A stretch of 8,543 nucleotides of DNA from Chloroflexota bacterium (GTDB taxonomy: Bacteria > Chloroflexota > Anaerolineae > DTPP01). The stretch is from assembly GCA_012514615.1 (NCBI GenBank), contig JAAYZY010000011.1, forward strand, positions 1 to 8,543, in the 5' to 3' direction. A model generated the notes under the pieces. That model saw only the letters and a program-made list of their open reading frames with translations. It searched no databases and had not been told where the DNA came from. Within the stretch, counting starts at the first letter, position 1. Each line of letters starts with the position of its first letter. Below, piece by piece: positions 1-5,620 of this stretch. The position numbers and the translations under genes were made by a program.

Positions 1-341
1 TCTTCTTCGAGGCCGTGGGCGACTGGCAGCTCACTCAGTTCAAGGGCAACCCAGCCAACAAAGGCAAGGTGCTGAACACCGGCCTTTGGCGCTACACCCG
101 GCACCCCAACTACTTCGGTGATGCCACCTTGTGGTGGGGGCACTTCTTGGTTGCCCTGAGCACTCCTTCTGGCTTCCTCACCATCTTCAGCCCCATCATC
201 ATGACCTTGCTGCTCATGAAGGTGTCTGGCGTGGCCCTTCTGGAGAAGCGCCTGGAAGAGACCAAGCCCAAGTACCGCGAGTATATCGAGACGACCAACG
301 CCTTCTTCCCCTGGTTCCCCAAGAAGCCGAAATCGGCCTAG
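1..341 (+). CDS. DUF1295 / steroid 5-alpha-reductase-like membrane protein, C-terminal fragment
   Basis: The gene is cut by the window start; the reading frame is open from base 3 and ends at TAG 339-341, giving about 112 residues. The visible part begins FFEAVGDWQL, then LWRYTRHPNYFGD and a Trp-rich hydrophobic stretch (ATLWWGHFLVAL), a second hydrophobic segment (FLTIFSPIIMTLLLMKV), and a charged tail with EKRLEETKPKYREYIETTNAF and a terminal FPWFPKK. The RHPNYFG motif and the EKR...YREY tail are hallmarks of DUF1295, which belongs with the C-terminal domain of steroid 5-alpha-reductases and ICMT-like methyltransferases. It is an integral inner-membrane protein. The family's substrate in bacteria is poorly defined, so no specific reaction is assigned. 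No convincing terminator follows; the riboswitch promoter starts about 80 nt downstream, so it is not part of the transporter operon. Confidence 0.85.
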   Translation, partial: FFEAVGDWQLTQFKGNPANKGKVLNTGLWRYTRHPNYFGDATLWWGHFLVALSTPSGFLTIFSPIIMTLLLMKVSGVALLEKRLEETKPKYREYIETTNAFFPWFPKKPKSA

Positions 342-420
342 GCGACCGCCTTCGGTCAGCACGCAGTGGGGGTTGCCTTGATGGGGCGGCCCCTTGTGCT
401 GTGCGTCCGGCAACGGCCAC

Positions 421-449
421 TTGCGCCGGCGCGCCGGTTGTAGTATAAT
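421..449 (+). promoter_or_regulatory. Sigma70-type promoter of the FMN riboswitch/ABC transporter operon
   Basis: A perfect -10 box TATAAT lies at 444-449. Exactly 17 nt upstream is a weak -35, TTGCGC (421-426), matching only the TTG of the consensus. The expected start is about G456, which is the first base of the riboswitch P1 stem, so the promoter and aptamer boundaries agree. A 12-bp perfect palindrome CCGGCGCGCCGG (426-437) occupies the spacer. The remaining upstream DNA (342-420) shows no gene and only a small 5-bp GACCG/CGGTC hairpin without a T-tract. Confidence 0.75.
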
Positions 450-455
450 GGTCCT

Positions 456-640
456 GCACCTTTGGGGCAGGGTGAGGCCCGGGGGAATCCCCCCCTGGCT
501 GATTCCCGATCGGCGGTATGAGGCCCAGCCAGAGACAAGGCTGACGCCTTGAGCCCGCGAGCCGCAAGGCCGATCCGGTGGTGGAAGGGCGAACCTTCCC
601 ATGCCGGAGCCGACGGTATAGTCCGGATGGAAAGAGGTGC
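456..640 (+). promoter_or_regulatory. FMN riboswitch (RFN element), transcriptional OFF switch
   Basis: The conserved RFN blocks appear in order. P1 is GCACCT (456-461) with AGGTGC (635-640). The 5' core GGGGCAGGGTGA (464-475) is followed by ATTCCCGATCGGCGGTAT (502-519). P3 has an extended stem built from AGGC/GCCT and CAGCC/GGCTG. Next come GCCCGCGAGCC with a GCC-GCAA-GGC P4, P5 CCGG/CCGG (575-578/604-607), and finally GCCGACGGTATAGTCCGGATGG (609-630), the diagnostic FMN-binding signature. FMN binding is known to stabilise this fold and repress downstream flavin synthesis or transport genes. Both apical loops that are normally short (L2 and L5) carry extra hairpins here. It lies directly upstream of an ABC importer, which identifies that importer's cargo as a flavin or precursor. 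Together with the promoter, spacer hairpin and terminator it fills the 392-nt gene-free interval 342-733. Confidence 0.97.
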
Positions 641-695
641 TCGCTTACCGTGGCCGCGCGAAGCGCCCACGGTCAACAAGCGCCCTGCCCCGAAG
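460..695 (+). promoter_or_regulatory. Predicted antiterminator pairing (460-474 with 681-695)
   Basis: CTTTGGGGCAGGGTG (460-474) can pair without interruption with CGCCCTGCCCCGAAG (681-695): 15 bp, of which two are G-U wobbles (463-692 and 473-682). The first segment contains part of P1, J1-2 and the 5' arm of P2 of the FMN aptamer. The second contains eight of the nine bases of the terminator 5' arm (688-696). Aptamer folding and this duplex are therefore mutually exclusive, as are this duplex and the terminator. The inferred logic is that without FMN the duplex forms and RNA polymerase reads through, and that with FMN the aptamer holds 460-474 and the terminator forms. The complementarity is seen directly; its use in the cell is inference. 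Confidence 0.8.
647..673 (+). other. Spacer hairpin between aptamer and terminator
   Basis: ACCGTGG (647-653) pairs with CCACGGT (667-673). An inner GCGC-GAA-GCGC stem (656-666) stacks on it, leaving a two-base bulge CC at 654-655. It does not overlap the aptamer, the terminator or the predicted antiterminator arms, so it can exist in both regulatory states. It probably brings the two distant arms closer or acts as a folding or pausing element. No T-tract follows it, so it is not itself a terminator. Confidence 0.6.
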
Positions 696-718
696 CCTGT
701 GCTTCGGGGTTTCTTTTT
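688..718 (+). terminator. Rho-independent terminator controlled by the FMN riboswitch
   Basis: The hairpin has a 9-bp stem CCCCGAAGC (688-696) / GCTTCGGGG (701-709) and a 4-nt loop CTGT. It is followed immediately by TTTCTTTTT (710-718), a classic intrinsic terminator. It lies 48 nt after the aptamer and 15 nt before the ATG of the permease gene, so it can only act as an attenuator for the transporter operon. Confidence 0.95.
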
Positions 719-733
719 GGGGAGGGAGACCGT

Positions 734-1570
734 ATGCAAGAGTCTGCTGTGCGCAAACGGGCGGTGGAACCGGCCAAACCGGCTGGGCGGCCCCAGGTGA
801 GCCGTCTGGCCGGCTTCGTGCGCAGCCGATCGGAACTGCTGCTGGTGCCCGTGGGGATGGTGACTGTGCTCCTGGTGTGGCAGGCCATCGTCATGCTGGG
901 GGACTACCCCGACTTCATCATGCCGACCCCACGGCGGGTTTTCCAACGCCTAGCGGGCCTGGTGGTCTCCGGCGCCCTCTGGTGGCATGCGTGGATCACC
1001 GTGCAGGAGATCTTGGCCGGGCTGGCCCTGGGGCTGGTCAGCGCCTCCCTGCTGGGGTACTTCTTGGCTCGCTTCCGCCAGTTGGAGAAGATCCTCTCGC
1101 CCTACATCGTCGCTTCCCAGGCCATCCCCGTGGTGGCGCTGGCCCCGTTGCTGGTGATCTGGTTCGGCTTCGGAAGCCTATCCAAGGCCCTGGTCTGTGC
1201 GCTGGTGGTCTTCTTCCCCGTGTTGGTGAACACGGTGGTGGGCTTGCGCAGCGTGGACCCCAACCTGAGGGACCTGATGCGCGCCTACGAAGCCGGGCGG
1301 TGGCAGACGTTCCGCATGCTGGAGCTGCCAGCGGCCTTGCCGGTGCTCTTGGGCGGGCTGAAGGTGGGGGTCACCCTTTCGGTCATCGGCGCGGTGGTTG
1401 GGGAGTTCGTCGGCGCCGACCGCGGTCTGGGGTTCCTGGTCAACCTGGGTCAGGGGCTGATGGATACCCCGCTCATGTTCGTGGCCATCTTCACCCTGGT
1501 GACCATCGCCATGCTGCTCTACGGCCTGGTAGGCCTGTTGGAGAACCTGTTGCTCTCTTGGCGGTCTTAG
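734..1570 (+). CDS. ribX: Riboflavin-type ABC transporter permease (ThiX/SsuC/TauC-like; RibX)
   Basis: This is a 278-residue inner-membrane permease subunit of a binding-protein-dependent importer. After a short cytoplasmic tail, hydrophobic segments are visible around LLLVPVGMVTVLLVWQAIVM, WITVQEILAGLALGLVSASLLGYF, AIPVVALAPLLVIWFGFG, ALVCALVVFFPVLVNTVVGL, VTLSVIGAVVGEFVG and MFVAIFTLVTIAMLLYGLVGLL. The ABC-coupling EAA loop is clear (RAYEAGRWQTFRMLELPAALPVLLGGLKVG). The family covers permeases for thiamine precursors, taurine, sulfonates and riboflavin; sequence alone does not separate them. The FMN riboswitch directly upstream argues for riboflavin, as in the RibXY systems predicted in Chloroflexi. 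ATG 734 was chosen because GGAGGG (721-726) sits 7 nt upstream; an in-frame GTG at 578 lies inside the riboswitch and would translate regulatory RNA. Confidence 0.88.
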   Translation: MQESAVRKRAVEPAKPAGRPQVSRLAGFVRSRSELLLVPVGMVTVLLVWQAIVMLGDYPDFIMPTPRRVFQRLAGLVVSGALWWHAWITVQEILAGLALGLVSASLLGYFLARFRQLEKILSPYIVASQAIPVVALAPLLVIWFGFGSLSKALVCALVVFFPVLVNTVVGLRSVDPNLRDLMRAYEAGRWQTFRMLELPAALPVLLGGLKVGVTLSVIGAVVGEFVGADRGLGFLVNLGQGLMDTPLMFVAIFTLVTIAMLLYGLVGLLENLLLSWRS

Positions 1571-1617
1571 GCCGCTTGTATCTATCCGATCGCCAACCTT
1601 GAGGAGGTTGACCGCTG

Positions 1618-2634
1618 ATGCCAAACCTGAATGTCCGCTCCAAGATGCTGGCCCTGGTGGCCCTCGTCCTGTTGCTGGCCTCGTGCACCACGCCGGCCGC
1701 GCCCACGGCCACCCCCACGCCAGCCGCAGCCCAGCCGGTCAAGCTGGCCATGGGCTTCATACCCAACGTGCAGTTTGCGCCGTTCTACATGGCCGACAGC
1801 CGAGGCTACTTCGTGGACGAAGGGCTGAGCGTGACGTTCGACTACGGCACTGAGTCTGACCTGATGAAGCTCTTGGGCACCGGCGAGCTTCAGTTTGTGG
1901 TGGGCAGCGGCGACCAGGTGGTGCTGGCCCGCTCGCAAGGGCTGCCGGTTGTGTACGTCGCGGAGTTCTACCACCGCTACCCCGTCTGCGTGACCGCCCT
2001 GAGCAGCAAGGGCATCCGCACGCCCCAAGACCTGGAAGGCAAGACTGTGGGCATCCCGGTGCTGCACGGAGCCAGCTACGTGGGGTGGAAGGCTCTGGCG
2101 CAAGCCGAGGGGCTGAACGAAGGAGCCATCAACCTGCAGGCCGTTGGGTACACCCAGGTGGCCAACCTGCTGGAAGGGCGTATCGATGCCGCCGTCTGCT
2201 ACACCATGAACGAACCGGTGCAGCTGCGGGCTGCCGGTCACCAAGTGGTGGTCATGGAGGTCTCAGACTACGCCACGTTGATCTCCAACGGCATCATCAC
2301 CAACGAGCAGACGATCCAGGAGAACCCGGCTCTGGTCACAGCTCTGGTGCGGGCCTTCCTGCGCGGCTTGCGGGACACGCTGGACGACCCCGACGCCGCC
2401 TTCCAGACCTGCCTGAAGTATGTGCCAGAGGCCGGCGGCGATAACGAGACTCGGCAGCGCGCCGTGCTGGATACCTCCATCGAGCTGTGGAAGACGGACC
2501 GCCTGGGCTACAGCGACCCCCAAGCCTGGGAAGCGGCCAACACGTTCATGGCCCAGGTCGGGCTGGCGAGCCAGAAGCCGGCCACGGAGTCTCTCTTCAC
2601 CAACGACTTCGTGGAGCGGGCCGCGGTGCGCTAG
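1618..2634 (+). CDS. ribY: NMT1/THI5-like substrate-binding lipoprotein of the flavin ABC transporter (RibY-type)
   Basis: This 338-residue lipoprotein captures the ligand outside the membrane and delivers it to the permease. A lipoprotein signal ends at the lipobox LLASC (Cys23), followed by a flexible Thr/Pro/Ala linker (about 24-40). The mature domain is a periplasmic-binding fold of the SsuA/THI5-like (NMT1) group. It shows LAMGFIPNVQFAPFYMADSRGYF near its start, a second-lobe entry (RTPQDLEGKTVGIP), YTQVANLLEGRIDAAVCYTMNEP in the ligand-cleft region, and a C-terminal helical tail. Members of this fold bind HMP, sulfonates, nitrate or riboflavin; riboflavin is favoured here by the FMN riboswitch. 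The start is fixed by GAGGAGG (1601-1607), 10 nt before the ATG. It follows the permease by 47 nt and precedes the ATPase by 20 nt, within one operon. Confidence 0.87.
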   Translation: MPNLNVRSKMLALVALVLLLASCTTPAAPTATPTPAAAQPVKLAMGFIPNVQFAPFYMADSRGYFVDEGLSVTFDYGTESDLMKLLGTGELQFVVGSGDQVVLARSQGLPVVYVAEFYHRYPVCVTALSSKGIRTPQDLEGKTVGIPVLHGASYVGWKALAQAEGLNEGAINLQAVGYTQVANLLEGRIDAAVCYTMNEPVQLRAAGHQVVVMEVSDYATLISNGIITNEQTIQENPALVTALVRAFLRGLRDTLDDPDAAFQTCLKYVPEAGGDNETRQRAVLDTSIELWKTDRLGYSDPQAWEAANTFMAQVGLASQKPATESLFTNDFVERAAVR

Positions 2635-2654
2635 CGCAGGGCGGGGGAGCGCCG

Positions 2655-3437
2655 ATGCAGAACAGCACACCGCCTACAGAGGAGCGGCCCACAGCCCTGG
2701 CGGCTGAGGCGATCGAGCTCACCTACCAAGACGGCAACGTCCCCACCAAGGCGTTGGAAGACGTCACCTTCCGCGTGGCCCAGGGTGAGTTCCTTTGCAT
2801 CCTGGGCCCCTCAGGCTGCGGCAAGACCACCCTGCTGCGGGTGCTGGCCGGGCTCATCCCACCCAGCGGCGGCCAGGTGCTGCTGGACGGCCAGCCGATC
2901 GTGTCGCCCAGTCGGGAGGTGGGGCTGGTCTTCCAGACCGCCAACCTGATGCCCTGGCGCACGGTCTGCCGCAACGTCACCTTGCCCTTGGAGGTGGCCG
3001 GCCTGCCGCTGGCCGAAGCGCGGGCTCGCGCCGGCCCGCTGCTGCAATTGGTGGGCCTGGCCGGCTTTGAAGAGGCTCACCCGGCCCAGCTCTCAGGTGG
3101 CATGCAGCAGCGGGTGGCCATCGCCCGCGCCCTGGCCCCCGAGCCCAAGGTACTGCTCATGGACGAGCCGTTCGGCGCGCTGGACGCCATCACCCGGGAG
3201 CGGCTGAACGTGGAGCTGCTCAAGATCTGGGATCTCCAGCGGCAGACCATTGTCATGGTCACCCACAGCATCCGCGAAGCCACCTTCCTGGCTGACCGCA
3301 TCCTGGTCATGGGGCCGCGGCCCAGCCGCATCATCATGGAGCTGGCGGTGCCCCTGCCCCGCCCACGCACCTTGGACATGATGTACACACCGGAGTATGG
3401 CCAGCTCTCCCGCCGGCTGCGAGCCACCATCGCCTAG
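2655..3437 (+). CDS. ABC transporter ATP-binding protein of the flavin importer (ThiZ/SsuB/TauB-like)
   Basis: This is a 260-residue cytoplasmic ATPase that powers the importer encoded by the two genes before it. All nucleotide-binding motifs are intact: Walker [10 protein letters not shown] (51-59), the Q-loop Gln in VFQ (94), signature LSGGMQQR (146-153), Walker B VLLMDEP (166-172) with D-loop GALD, and the switch His in VTHS (204). The C-terminal [12 protein letters not shown] is typical of the nitrate/sulfonate/taurine/thiamine-precursor subfamily, matching the permease and binding-protein types. ATG 2655 was chosen because it has the purine-rich GGGGGAG (2643-2649) upstream and puts the family's N-terminal strand (AIELTYQDG) in the usual place; an in-frame upstream start would overlap ribY. 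It is the last gene of the riboswitch operon; no clear terminator follows, but a new promoter does. Confidence 0.93.
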   Translation: MQNSTPPTEERPTALAAEAIELTYQDGNVPTKALEDVTFRVAQGEFLCILGPSGCGKTTLLRVLAGLIPPSGGQVLLDGQPIVSPSREVGLVFQTANLMPWRTVCRNVTLPLEVAGLPLAEARARAGPLLQLVGLAGFEEAHPAQLSGGMQQRVAIARALAPEPKVLLMDEPFGALDAITRERLNVELLKIWDLQRQTIVMVTHSIREATFLADRILVMGPRPSRIIMELAVPLPRPRTLDMMYTPEYGQLSRRLRATIA

Positions 3438-3455
3438 GAACAGCCGCGACCCGGC

Positions 3456-3484
3456 TTGCCACCTTCCTTGCTTGATGGTACAAT
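3456..3484 (+). promoter_or_regulatory. Sigma70-type promoter of the SAM hydrolase-murA-peptidase unit
   Basis: TTGCCA (3456-3461) and TACAAT (3479-3484) each match 5 of 6 consensus positions and are separated by the ideal 17 nt. A start near 3491 would leave only about 12 nt of leader before the GTG at 3503, just enough to contain the Shine-Dalgarno AAGGAGG (3492-3498). It lies in the 65-nt gap after the ATPase gene. Confidence 0.7.
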
Positions 3485-3502
3485 CCCTGGCAAGGAGGGG
3501 CT

Positions 3503-4303
3503 GTGCCAGTCGTCACGCTGACCACGGACTTCGGCCTGGCCGATGGGTATGTCGCCGCGATGAAGGGAGTCATCCTCAGCCTGGCCCCCCAGGCGACGTT
3601 GGTGGACGTCTCGCATCTGGTGCCGCCGCAAGACGTTCTGGGGACCGCTCTGCTGCTGGAGGGCGTAACGCCCTTCTTCGCCCCTGACACGGTGCACCTT
3701 GTGGTTGTGGACCCTGGCGTCGGCACCCAACGTCGCCCTCTGGCCGCACAGACCAGTCAGGGTCTCTTCGTCGCCCCAGACAACGGCGTTCTCACCACCG
3801 CCTTGGCCGCCCCCGGCCCGCAGCAGGTGGTACACCTGACCAACCCAACCGTCTGGCGCCGCCCGGTCAGCGCGACGTTCCATGGGCGCGACATCTTCGC
3901 CCCGGCCGCAGCCCACCTGGCCCTCGGCTGGCCCTTGGAGCGCCTCGGCCAGCCCATCGCCGACCCGCATCGCCTCTCCCTGCCGCAGCCCACATGCCGA
4001 GCCCCGGGGGAGGTCTGGGCCGAGGTGATCCACGTGGACCGGTTCGGCAACCTTGTCACCAGCCTGCGGGCCGTCGATCTCCCCGGACCGCCGCAAGGGT
4101 GGCGCTTCCAGGTGGGGGCGGCCACAGTGGCTGGCTTGCGCTGCACCTACGCCGAAGCGCCCCCGGGCGACCTCCTGGCCCTGACCGGCTCTGGCGGGCG
4201 CGTGGAGATCGCCCAGCGAGACGGCCATGCCGCGCAGACCCTCGGCCTCGGTCGCGGCGCCCCCGTCGTCGCCCGCTGCGCAGAAACAACCGATCACACC
4301 TAA
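3503..4303 (+). CDS. S-adenosyl-L-methionine hydrolase (adenosine-forming), DUF62 family
   Basis: This 266-residue cytoplasmic enzyme is predicted to hydrolyse SAM to adenosine and methionine using an activated water (SAM hydroxide adenosyltransferase). Family hallmarks are in order: TLTTDFG with Asp9, VDVSH (35-38), [12 protein letters not shown] (67-78), FVAPDNG (89-95), FHGRDIFAP (126-134) and [11 protein letters not shown] (177-187). The Asp-Arg-His triad that distinguishes hydrolases is complete as Asp70, Arg77 and His127, and the length fits hydrolases, which lack the extra loop of fluorinases and chlorinases. The GTG start is supported by AAGGAGG at 3492-3498 and by the conserved N-terminus beginning right after it. 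Its TAA is part of the murA ribosome-binding region, so the two are probably co-translated. The physiological purpose of this family is unsettled. Confidence 0.92.
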   Translation: MPVVTLTTDFGLADGYVAAMKGVILSLAPQATLVDVSHLVPPQDVLGTALLLEGVTPFFAPDTVHLVVVDPGVGTQRRPLAAQTSQGLFVAPDNGVLTTALAAPGPQQVVHLTNPTVWRRPVSATFHGRDIFAPAAAHLALGWPLERLGQPIADPHRLSLPQPTCRAPGEVWAEVIHVDRFGNLVTSLRAVDLPGPPQGWRFQVGAATVAGLRCTYAEAPPGDLLALTGSGGRVEIAQRDGHAAQTLGLGRGAPVVARCAETTDHT

Positions 4304-4310
4304 GGAAGGG
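4302..4310 (+). promoter_or_regulatory. murA ribosome-binding site overlapping the SAM hydrolase stop codon
   Basis: AAGGAAGGG begins inside the TAA stop (4301-4303) of the preceding gene and lies 6 nt before ATG 4317. This fixes the murA start and suggests that terminating ribosomes re-initiate on murA. Confidence 0.75.
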
Positions 4311-4316
4311 TACGAC

Positions 4317-5594
4317 ATGGAGCGATTCGTCATCGAAGGTGGTTATCCCCTGAACGGCACGGTGCGCCCCAGCGGCATCAAGAACGCCGCGCTGCCGATC
4401 CTGGCGGCGTCGCTGCTCACAGAAGAACCGCTGGTGCTGGAGAACGTGCCCAAGATCCGCGACGTGGAGACCATGTGCCAGTTGCTGCAGCAACTGGGCG
4501 TGGAAGTGGAGCGCACCGCCCAGGGCGAGCTGATCCTCTGCGCCCGTCGGGTGACCAGCGCCGAGCTGGACCCGGAACTGACCCGGCACATCCGCGGTTC
4601 GGTGCTGCTGGCCGGGCCTCTGCTAGCCCGGATGGGGCGGGTGCAGCTCCCGCTGCCCGGCGGCGACGTCATCGGCCGCCGTCGTTTGGATACGCACCTG
4701 CTCTCCCTCACCGCACTGGGCGCCAAGATCACCGAGGAGAGCGGCTACCGTATGAGGGCCGACCGCCTGCGGGGGCAAGACATCCTGCTGGATGAGGCCA
4801 GCGTCACCGCCACAGAGAACGCCCTCATGGCCGCGTCCAGGGCCGAAGGCACCACCGTGCTGCGCAACGCCGCCTCAGAGCCCCACGTGCAGGAGCTGGC
4901 CCGCGTGCTCCAGCAGATGGGGGCGCGGATCGAAGGCATCGGCTCCAACACGCTCACGGTGCATGGGGCCACCGCGCTGCACGGCGCTCGCTGGAGTCTG
5001 GCCCCCGACCACATCGAGGTGGGCTCGTTCATTGGCCTGGGCGCCGTAACGCCCGGCGAACTGGTCATTAAGGACGCCGCCCCCGAAAACCTGCGCATGA
5101 CCAACCTGGTTATGCGGCGACTAGGCGTTCGCCTGGAGGTGCGCGGCAACGACGTGGTGGTGCCGGACGGGCAAGACCTGGAGATCATCGACGACGCTCA
5201 GAACACCGTGCCGAAGATCGACGACGGGCCGTGGCCGGCCTTCCCCGCCGACACGATGAGCATCGCCCTGGTGGTGGCCACCCAATCCCGGGGCACCGCG
5301 CTCATCCACGAAAAAATGTTCGAAAGCCGCCTCTACTTCGTGGACAAGCTCATCGCCATGGGCGCGCGCATCATCCTCTGCGACCCGCATCGGGCCATCG
5401 TCGTCGGCCCAGCCCAGCTCCACGGGGAGCAGCTGGAAAGCCCCGACATCCGCGCCGGCATGGCCCTGCTCATCGCCAGCCTGTGCGCCCGGGGGCAAAG
5501 CGTCATCCGCAATATCGTTCAGATCGACCGGGGCTACGAGCAGGTGGAAGTGAAGCTCCAGGCCTTGGGCGCGCACATCCAGCGACTGAGCTAG
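4317..5594 (+). CDS. murA: UDP-N-acetylglucosamine 1-carboxyvinyltransferase, Cys-to-Asp variant
   Basis: This 425-residue cytoplasmic enzyme transfers enolpyruvate from PEP to UDP-GlcNAc, the first committed step of peptidoglycan synthesis. The N-terminus carries [12 protein letters not shown] with Lys22-Asn23 at their Escherichia coli MurA positions. The catalytic loop reads [15 protein letters not shown] (112-127): Asp117 stands where Escherichia coli has Cys115, and Arg122 matches Arg120. The FPADTMS motif supplies Asp312 (equivalent to Asp305), and IDRGYE supplies Arg405 (equivalent to Arg397). Length and inside-out EPSP-synthase-like architecture are normal. The Asp at the Cys site is known from mycobacterial, chlamydial and Borrelia MurA and confers fosfomycin insensitivity while keeping activity. 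ATG 4317 is supported by the Shine-Dalgarno at 4302-4310 and by the conserved start of the protein; upstream in-frame starts lie inside the SAM hydrolase gene. It is followed after 26 nt by a peptidase gene. Confidence 0.95.
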   Translation: MERFVIEGGYPLNGTVRPSGIKNAALPILAASLLTEEPLVLENVPKIRDVETMCQLLQQLGVEVERTAQGELILCARRVTSAELDPELTRHIRGSVLLAGPLLARMGRVQLPLPGGDVIGRRRLDTHLLSLTALGAKITEESGYRMRADRLRGQDILLDEASVTATENALMAASRAEGTTVLRNAASEPHVQELARVLQQMGARIEGIGSNTLTVHGATALHGARWSLAPDHIEVGSFIGLGAVTPGELVIKDAAPENLRMTNLVMRRLGVRLEVRGNDVVVPDGQDLEIIDDAQNTVPKIDDGPWPAFPADTMSIALVVATQSRGTALIHEKMFESRLYFVDKLIAMGARIILCDPHRAIVVGPAQLHGEQLESPDIRAGMALLIASLCARGQSVIRNIVQIDRGYEQVEVKLQALGAHIQRLS

Positions 5595-5610
5595 GCTCGG
5601 CGTCCGGCGC

Positions 5611-5620
5611 AGGGGGGGGG
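5611..5620 (+). promoter_or_regulatory. G-tract (A + nine G) in ribosome-binding position of the peptidase gene
   Basis: A run of nine G directly abuts ATG 5621. There is no standard AGGAGG; the purine tract is the only available anti-Shine-Dalgarno pairing site and sits unusually close to the start. Its homopolymeric nature makes length slippage possible. Confidence 0.5.

Noticed and set aside
344..357. GACCG-CCTT-CGGTC hairpin after the DUF1295 gene as a terminator
   Set aside because: The stem is only 5 bp and no T-tract follows; it is not supportable as an intrinsic terminator.
456..640. TPP riboswitch, suggested by the ThiXYZ-like transporter downstream
   Set aside because: No thi-box core is seen; the conserved blocks are those of the FMN/RFN element (GGGGCAGGGTGA, GCCCGCGAGCC, GCCGACGGTATAGTCCGGAT).
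578..733. Extended N-terminus of the permease from GTG 578
   Set aside because: It would translate part of the FMN aptamer and the terminator. ATG 734 has a proper Shine-Dalgarno, and the extension is not hydrophobic or family-like.
2487..2654. Upstream in-frame start for the ATPase gene
   Set aside because: It overlaps the ribY coding region in another frame and encodes low-complexity Gly/Arg-rich sequence; ATG 2655 fits the family start and has a purine-rich ribosome-binding site.
3503..4303. Fluorinase or chlorinase (FlA/SalL) identity for the DUF62 protein
   Set aside because: The Asp70-Arg77-His127 hydrolase triad is present and the length leaves no room for the fluorinase loop insertion.
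5231..5620. 130-codon N-terminal extension of the peptidase overlapping murA
   Set aside because: The extension is Arg/His/Pro-rich out-of-frame murA sequence; ATG 5621 directly precedes a basic-hydrophobic export signal.
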